Below are positions 59,520 through 64,000 of a stretch of DNA of 64,000 nucleotides, piece after piece. Numbering within the stretch: position 1 is the stretch's first letter; each line of letters starts with the position of its first letter. This stretch comes from JASLBX01 sp035762665 (GTDB taxonomy: Bacteria > Actinomycetota > Actinomycetes > Jiangellales > Jiangellaceae): contig DASTNZ010000013.1 of NCBI GenBank assembly GCA_035762665.1, positions 1 to 64,000 on the forward strand, given 5' to 3'. The notes under the pieces were generated by a model. It was not told where the DNA came from. It made no database searches and worked only from the letters and a program-made list of their open reading frames with translations. A program made the translations under genes and the position numbers.

Positions 59520-61168
59520 TGCTTGTCGCGGAAGCGGTCGGCCGGGCGCTCGCCGACCACGGTGTGCGCACCGCCTTTGGCGTGGTCGGATCCGGCAATT
59601 TCCACGCCACCAACGCGCTCGTCGCAGCCGGGGTTCGGTTCGTCGCGGCGGCGCACGAGGGCGGCGCCGCCACCATGGCCGACGCGTACGCCCGGACGGC
59701 GCGCGAACCGACAGTCCTGTCGGTCCACCAGGGACCGGGCGTGACAAATGCGCTGACCGGCATCACCGAGGCTGCCAAGAGCCGCACCCCGTTGCTCATG
59801 CTGGCCCCTGAGGCGACGGCGGTGCGATCCAACTTCTTCATCGACCTGGCCCGGTGCGCGGCTTCGGTAGGTGCCGGGTTCTACCGGGTTCGCGCGGAGC
59901 GGGTGTACGAAGACGTGGCCGAGGCCTACCGTGCGGCGACCCAAGGAGTGGGCGGGACGGTGGTGCTGGGTCTGCCGCTGGACGTGCAGGCCGCCCCGGC
60001 CCCGGAGTACCCGGCCATTGGCACGTCTGGGTCGCCGTCACTAGAGCCGCCGGTCCCGCCACCGGACCAGGTGCGTGAGCTGGCGGACCTGTTGCGTCGC
60101 AGTAGCCGGCCGATGTTCATTGCCGGTAGGGGCGCGACGAGGTCGCCTGATCGGACTCGCGCGGCGCTCACCGAACTGGCCGGTCGGTGCGGCGCCCTGC
60201 TGGCGGTGTCCGCGGCCGCGAAAGGTCTGTTCGCCGGCGACCCGTGGTACTTGGACGTGTCCGGCGGGTTCGCCTCCCCTCTTGCCGCCGACCTGATCTC
60301 GCGGTCCGACCTGGTGGTGGCGTGGGGAAGCACGCTGAACATGTGGACCACCCGGCACGGGCGCCTGATCGGACCGGAAGCCACCGTGGTGCAGGTGGAT
60401 CTGAACGCGGCGGCCTTGGGCGCCAACCGGCCGATCGACCTTGGCGTGCCTGGCGACATCGCGGTGGTGGCTGATGCGGTAACGGCCGAGCTGGCGGACT
60501 GGGAGTCGGCGGGCTGGCGCTCGCCGGAGCTGGCCAGGCGCATCGCCGCGGAGGTGCACTGGCGAGACGTGCCTTATGTGGACGACTCCGGCGGCGGACG
60601 GATCGACCCGCGGACACTGAGTATCGCGCTTGACGACCTGCTCCCGGCCGACCGGACGATAGCGGTGGACTCGGGCAACTTCATGGGCTACCCGTCGATG
60701 TACCTGTCCGTGCCGGATCAGGCTGGGTTCTGCTTCACCCAGGCGTTCCAGTCCATCGGGCTTGGGCTGGCAAGCAGCATCGGGGCGGCGTTGGCCCGGC
60801 CGGACCGGCTTACGGTAGCGGCGCTCGGCGACGGTGGGTTTCTGATGTCCGCAGCCGAGCTCGCCACTGCGGTCCGGCTCGGCCTGGCAGTACTGGTCGT
60901 GGTCTACAACGACGCAGCCTATGGAGCCGAGGTCCACCATTTCGGCCCGGACGGCCATCCACTGGAAACAGTCACCTTCCCGGACACCGATCTGGCCGCG
61001 ATCGGCCGCGGCTTCGGCGCAGCCGGCGTGACCGTGCGCTCGGCCGCCGATCTGGCCACGGTGTCCGACTGGCTCGCCGGACAGCGGGACACCCCGCTTG
61101 TCGTGGATGCCAAGGTCACCTCCGCTAGCGGCGCCTGGTGGCTGGAGGAGGCATTCCGCGGACACTGA
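59519..61168 (+). CDS. Thiamine-diphosphate-dependent enzyme (acetolactate-synthase/decarboxylase type)
   Basis: A 549-residue ThDP enzyme with the three normal domains. The Glu that activates the cofactor is in AAHEGGAATMADAYAR (near residue 49), the middle domain holds RPMFIAGRGA, and the C-terminal ThDP/Mg motif reads LGDGGFLMSAAELATAVRLGL...VVYNDAAYG. It acts on a 2-oxo acid. FAD binding typical of acetolactate synthase is not evident, so a benzoylformate-decarboxylase-like or lyase role is possible. Its ATG overlaps the cyclase stop, implying a joint pathway in which the cyclase product may be the oxo acid. Confidence 0.9.
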   Translation: MLVAEAVGRALADHGVRTAFGVVGSGNFHATNALVAAGVRFVAAAHEGGAATMADAYARTAREPTVLSVHQGPGVTNALTGITEAAKSRTPLLMLAPEATAVRSNFFIDLARCAASVGAGFYRVRAERVYEDVAEAYRAATQGVGGTVVLGLPLDVQAAPAPEYPAIGTSGSPSLEPPVPPPDQVRELADLLRRSSRPMFIAGRGATRSPDRTRAALTELAGRCGALLAVSAAAKGLFAGDPWYLDVSGGFASPLAADLISRSDLVVAWGSTLNMWTTRHGRLIGPEATVVQVDLNAAALGANRPIDLGVPGDIAVVADAVTAELADWESAGWRSPELARRIAAEVHWRDVPYVDDSGGGRIDPRTLSIALDDLLPADRTIAVDSGNFMGYPSMYLSVPDQAGFCFTQAFQSIGLGLASSIGAALARPDRLTVAALGDGGFLMSAAELATAVRLGLAVLVVVYNDAAYGAEVHHFGPDGHPLETVTFPDTDLAAIGRGFGAAGVTVRSAADLATVSDWLAGQRDTPLVVDAKVTSASGAWWLEEAFRGH

Positions 61169-61190
61169 GCGTGGGATTACGCTCACGTGC

Positions 61191-61874
61191 ATGGCGCTCG
61201 TCACGTGGCGGTCACTGCACATGGACGCGGTAGATCCGGCAGGCCTCGCCGGGTTCTGGTCAGTTGCACTCGGCCTTGAGCCTGAGCCGGCCGACGATGG
61301 AGGCATCACGCTTCGTCCCGCTGGCGACGATGAGCTGATCCGCATCGATCCGGTCGATGAGGAGAAGACGGTCAAGCACCGCGTGCACGTCGACATCGAC
61401 GTCGGCGACGTTCAGGGTCTGCTTGATATCGGCGCCACGATCGTCCGGCCGCCGACGGAGGAGGACCACTGGTGGGTCATGGCGGACGTGGCGGGCGGCG
61501 AGTTCTGCGCCTTCGTCCGGGACGCTCGCCCACCGCTGCCGGGCAGGCTCTACGAGGTCGTGGTCGATTGTCGAGCCGCGGTACCGCAAGCCAAGTGGTG
61601 GGCAGAGGTGCTGGGCCTGGAGGTGGAGCGCGATCCAGGTGCGGATCACGACGCCGCCCTCAATGGCATCGGCACGCTGCCTTTCGACTACCTCTGTTTC
61701 ACTCATGTGCCAGAACCCAAGTCCGGCAGGAACCGGGTGCGCTGGGACGTTGCATGCGACGACCCGAATTCCTTGCGAGCGCGTGGTGCTCGAGACCTGG
61801 ACGAGCCGCGCGGTGCACAATTGGCGCACGGCATGGCCGATCCCGAGGGCAACGAGTTCGGAGTGGTTAGTTAG
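61191..61874 (+). CDS. VOC-family (glyoxalase-like) protein
   Basis: A 227-residue protein with two vicinal-oxygen-chelate half-folds: WRSLHMDAVDPAGLAGFWSVALGLEPE and VVVDCRAAVPQAKWWAEVLGLEVE, each followed by a paired-strand segment (HRVHVDIDVGD; GRNRVRWDVACDD). His/Glu positions of VOC metal sites are present in the first half (HMD) and less clear in the second. Possible dioxygenase, isomerase or binding protein. It follows the ThDP gene on the same strand and overlaps the convergent membrane gene by 4 bp. Confidence 0.82.
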   Translation: MALVTWRSLHMDAVDPAGLAGFWSVALGLEPEPADDGGITLRPAGDDELIRIDPVDEEKTVKHRVHVDIDVGDVQGLLDIGATIVRPPTEEDHWWVMADVAGGEFCAFVRDARPPLPGRLYEVVVDCRAAVPQAKWWAEVLGLEVERDPGADHDAALNGIGTLPFDYLCFTHVPEPKSGRNRVRWDVACDDPNSLRARGARDLDEPRGAQLAHGMADPEGNEFGVVS

Positions 61875-62269
61875 GTCGCGATGACCCCTACGGCGACCCA
61901 GATCAGCGCAACGGCTAACAGGACGGCGCCACCGGTGGTGACGGTATTGCCCGGTGACCAGCGGCCAGGCTCTCCGATCGCCATGTGAATGAACATGCCA
62001 CCCGATTGGGCAAGGATTCCGACCAGGAGCAGGAAGCAGATAATCCACTGTTGGCCGGTGCTGATGTCGCTGCGGGCCATGATGTCCAGCACGACCAGCG
62101 CCAAGACCAGGAGCACACCTGCGTGCGCGTGACCGGCCCGAAAGTAGATGCCCTGGAACTGATTCAGTCGGTCGCGGGTGGACAGCCGGAGCAGCGAGTA
62201 TCCGCCGAACATCACCGTTGGCAATGAGATCAGGGCAATGACGGTGAACAGCTTGACTGGCATGTCCAT
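61871..62269 (-). CDS. Small polytopic membrane protein with HAHAG motif
   Basis: A 132-residue membrane protein with four helices (about 5-22, 42-64, 70-88, 105-128). Helix 2 begins FRAGHAHAGVLLVLALV; its two His face the same way and could bind a metal or heme, as in other small bacterial HAH-motif proteins. AGGGGCAGG precedes the ATG at 62269; two close ATGs exist. No family name is certain. It converges with the VOC gene. Confidence 0.65.
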   Translation of the reverse strand: MDMPVKLFTVIALISLPTVMFGGYSLLRLSTRDRLNQFQGIYFRAGHAHAGVLLVLALVVLDIMARSDISTGQQWIICFLLLVGILAQSGGMFIHMAIGEPGRWSPGNTVTTGGAVLLAVALIWVAVGVIAT

Positions 62270-62536
62270 GTAGACCTGCCCCTCAAAACGTCTGTCGACT
62301 TGGCCCGGGAAATGGCGAAGCCAACTATGGCAGAAACACCAACCGAGGTCAGCCCTTCGTCGACACCGGATCCGCGACGCGGTGTGTGCGGCGGTTGTAC
62401 GGCAGAGGCTCAAGGGCCCACTTGGTGAGGGCTCACGACCCTATCGCAGCCTCTCGCGAGGCCGCCACGATCGTGTCAGGAGGGACCGACCCGATCGGGA
62501 GGTCTTACGCGCCGCCTCGTGGTAGGAGGTGAAACC

Positions 62537-62905
62537 ATGGAGTGGGATCTGGGATTCCAAGGTGTGGGCTTGCTTGTTGCCATGTCACTCGGATTCGGCG
62601 TCATCGCTCAGCTGGTGGCGGGACGACGTAGCACACGGTGGCTGTGGTTCATCGCCGCTATCACCTATTTCGTGAGCGGCCTGTTCATCAGTGAGGTCTG
62701 GTTCGGGTGGGCCACGGAAGAGGAGCTGCAGCCGAACATCGACGGCTTGTCCTTCGACGAGGTGTTGATGATCGGACTGATTCCGGGAATCGCGGCCGTT
62801 CTCATCACGCGGTACGTGACTCGAAGAAGGCGACACCGCGTGGCAGAGACTAGCTCGAACCGATCGGACACCGAGGAGAGCCGGCCGAAATCCGGGGCGC
62901 TCTGA
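62537..62905 (+). CDS. Small membrane protein, three helices
   Basis: A 122-residue protein with a strong AGGAGG site 7 nt before the ATG. Hydrophobic segments at about 9-28, 34-52 and 76-94 (FQGVGLLVAMSLGFGVIAQ, WFIAAITYFVSGLFISEVWF, LMIGLIPGIAAVLITRYV), then a basic, polar C-terminal tail. No family recognised. Confidence 0.7.
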   Translation: MEWDLGFQGVGLLVAMSLGFGVIAQLVAGRRSTRWLWFIAAITYFVSGLFISEVWFGWATEEELQPNIDGLSFDEVLMIGLIPGIAAVLITRYVTRRRRHRVAETSSNRSDTEESRPKSGAL

Positions 62906-63027
62906 TCGAGCAAACTGCAGGCAGAGCGCCGCGGGAATCCACGTCGCCCATGGCCTGGGTGAACCTGACCGAAGGCACCGACGTCCGGCGTCAGAAGTTG
63001 GGCAGCCCGCCCGCGTCGCGGAGGCCG

Positions 63028-63714
63028 TCAGTGAATTCGTCTCCCCGCGGACGCGTGTCCATCCGGGCCCTCGGCTCTCGCCTTGATGCCACGCATCATC
63101 TGGCGAGTCATCACAAAACTCGCAGGGCCGAGTGGCGCGATCAGTAACCGCGAGATCCTGCTCCCGAAGCCGACCCGCTCACGTACGAGCAGCCGGGTCG
63201 TCTCATTCGCCTGCTTCTTGAGGACGAAGGCCCAGGTGAACTCCCAGAAGGCCGGCGATTCGTCTCGCTGTAGCGGACGAGACGTCTTCAGGTTGGCCGT
63301 CTTCACCACGAGGGCTTCGTTGGGCCGCACCTCCATGACGTACCAGCCCCCGCTCCCCTTGCGGTTGCCGTACATCAGTTCTCCGACGGCGCGTTGTTGC
63401 CACTTCGGCACGATCTCGTCCGAGCTACGGATGCCGAGCCCGAAGAGGTTCTCGAGCCAGTCGTAGCTGTAGAAGCCGCCCCGGTCGGCTCCGATCTGAA
63501 TGACCCACGGCCAGACGTCTTCGGGAGGGGCCGCGATCGTGATCCCTCGGGTCGCCTGGGATGCCGGTTCGGCGGTGAGCTCGTCACCGGGCAGCGGTGC
63601 GTCCACCTCTTCGTCGGTCGCTCCCCAGCGCTCGTGCCAAGGGCGGAGCAGCTTTCGGTACGTGACGATCGACGCACCGGCCACTGTCGCGAGTCGTATC
63701 CAACGACGCGTCAT
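63028..63714 (-). CDS. SRPBCC-family lipid-binding-fold protein, membrane-anchored
   Basis: A 228-residue protein. The ATG at 63714 follows AGGAGG at 9 nt and a short hydrophobic N-terminus (WIRLATVAGASIVTY). The rest is an SRPBCC/START fold: ITIAAPPEDVWPWVIQIGADRGGFYSYDWLENLFG, WYVMEVRPNEALVVKT and FVLKKQANETTRLLVRERV. Its ATG overlaps the TGA of the GMC oxidoreductase gene, so they are coupled; it may present a hydrophobic substrate to that enzyme. Confidence 0.85.
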   Translation of the reverse strand: MTRRWIRLATVAGASIVTYRKLLRPWHERWGATDEEVDAPLPGDELTAEPASQATRGITIAAPPEDVWPWVIQIGADRGGFYSYDWLENLFGLGIRSSDEIVPKWQQRAVGELMYGNRKGSGGWYVMEVRPNEALVVKTANLKTSRPLQRDESPAFWEFTWAFVLKKQANETTRLLVRERVGFGSRISRLLIAPLGPASFVMTRQMMRGIKARAEGPDGHASAGRRIH

Positions 63715-64000
63715 GACGGATAACCTCCTGCGCTTCTCTTGCCCACGACGTTGGCTCGACACAGGGATGCCACACGCTTGGCTATCGCGATGGTCGTGAG
63801 GATCGGTGGTCCGCCGAGCGACCGCGGAAACAGTGAGCCATCGGCGACATACACGTTGTCGGGCAGCCGCTCGTCGTGGAAAGTGCTCGCGGTTGCCTCG
63901 GTCAGTGGGAGCGTGCCTCCTGGGTGGCCCGCGTTGATGGTGCCGCGGAAGACGCTAGCCGGATCCGCGCCCAAACGCATGAGAACCTCGGTCGCGACGC
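63711..64000 (-). CDS. GMC-family oxidoreductase, C-terminal part (runs off the window)
   Basis: The last 95 or so codons of a GMC flavoprotein. The C-terminal signature is clear: HPGGTLPLTEATASTF, then LPDNVYVADGSLFPRSLGGPPILTTIAIAKRVA, with the His that helps oxidise the alcohol. The N-terminal FAD domain is outside the window. Its TGA overlaps the SRPBCC start (ATGA). Confidence 0.85.
   Translation of the reverse strand, partial: VATEVLMRLGADPASVFRGTINAGHPGGTLPLTEATASTFHDERLPDNVYVADGSLFPRSLGGPPILTTIAIAKRVASLCRANVVGKRSAGGYPS

Noticed and set aside
1..64000. tRNA, rRNA, CRISPR or insertion sequences
   Set aside because: No cloverleaf with a GTTCRANNC arm, no tandem spacer repeats and no transposase-like frame noticed on either strand; a covariance-model search was not possible.

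Overview
The window is GC-rich, densely coded chromosomal DNA with strong G/C third-position bias, many GTG starts and purine-rich ribosome sites. Together with the gene families (SARP/BTAD regulators, DUF7144, DUF6448, DUF6510 and DUF4383 proteins, KaiC-like ATPase, STAS antagonist, Tat lipoprotein, two-domain MDR reductases) this points to a soil-type actinomycete (Actinomycetota). Genus cannot be fixed from the sequence alone. I saw no rRNA, tRNA, CRISPR array, insertion sequence or phage gene. This looks like an accessory, catabolic and regulatory part of a large chromosome.

Layout. 1-9.4 kb: the end of a LuxR response regulator, small membrane/stress-type proteins (DUF7144, DUF1269), a secreted protein of unknown family, an MDR oxidoreductase, a CynX/NimT-like exporter, a secreted LVIVD-repeat protein, an NAD(P)-binding protein, and a TetR/hydrolase divergent pair around a 46-bp double operator. 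9.7-15.2 kb: a three-gene, ATGA-coupled operon encoding a PEP-synthase/rifampin-phosphotransferase-like dikinase, a membrane protein, and a fusion of a degenerate PAP2 membrane domain to a PhoD phosphatase. 15.2-29.1 kb: two SARP/BTAD regulators, a CPBP protease, an epimerase, an epoxide-hydrolase-like enzyme, a DUF4097-like protein, a VKOR divergent from an alpha/alpha-toroid protein with a MarC-like membrane tail, and small conserved proteins. 28.4-30 kb: a cysteine-bearing HTH regulator divergent from a hemerythrin-DUF2249 protein, a likely NO or redox response pair.

30-38 kb: a zinc alcohol dehydrogenase, a TetR/FAD-monooxygenase divergent pair with a clear dyad operator, a secreted gamma-glutamyltransferase, and a signalling module made of a STAS protein, a MerR-HTH/receiver fusion and a double-domain KaiC-like ATPase. 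38-45 kb: an MFS exporter, a DHFR-like reductase, a bicovalent-type FAD oxidoreductase, a doubly frameshifted NarL response regulator and a secreted M14 carboxypeptidase. 45-48 kb: DUF4383, ChaB, and a MerR regulator divergent from a molybdopterin oxidoreductase/flavin reductase/DUF6510 operon with a MerR-type long-spacer promoter.

48-64 kb: a DJ-1/PfpI-like protein lacking its usual cysteine, a cyclase fused to an extra N-terminal domain beside a LysR gene, an MFS remnant, an exported PLP enzyme, a lipid kinase, a TetR/quinone-reductase regulon with four CTTAC-NNN-GTAAG sites, LysR/EamA, a cyclase coupled to a ThDP enzyme, a VOC protein, membrane proteins, and a GMC oxidoreductase (running off the window) coupled to an SRPBCC protein.

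The best candidates for under-described biology are the dikinase/PAP2-PhoD operon, the KaiC/STAS/MerR-receiver module and the toroid-MarC fusion. All functional roles given for these are inference.
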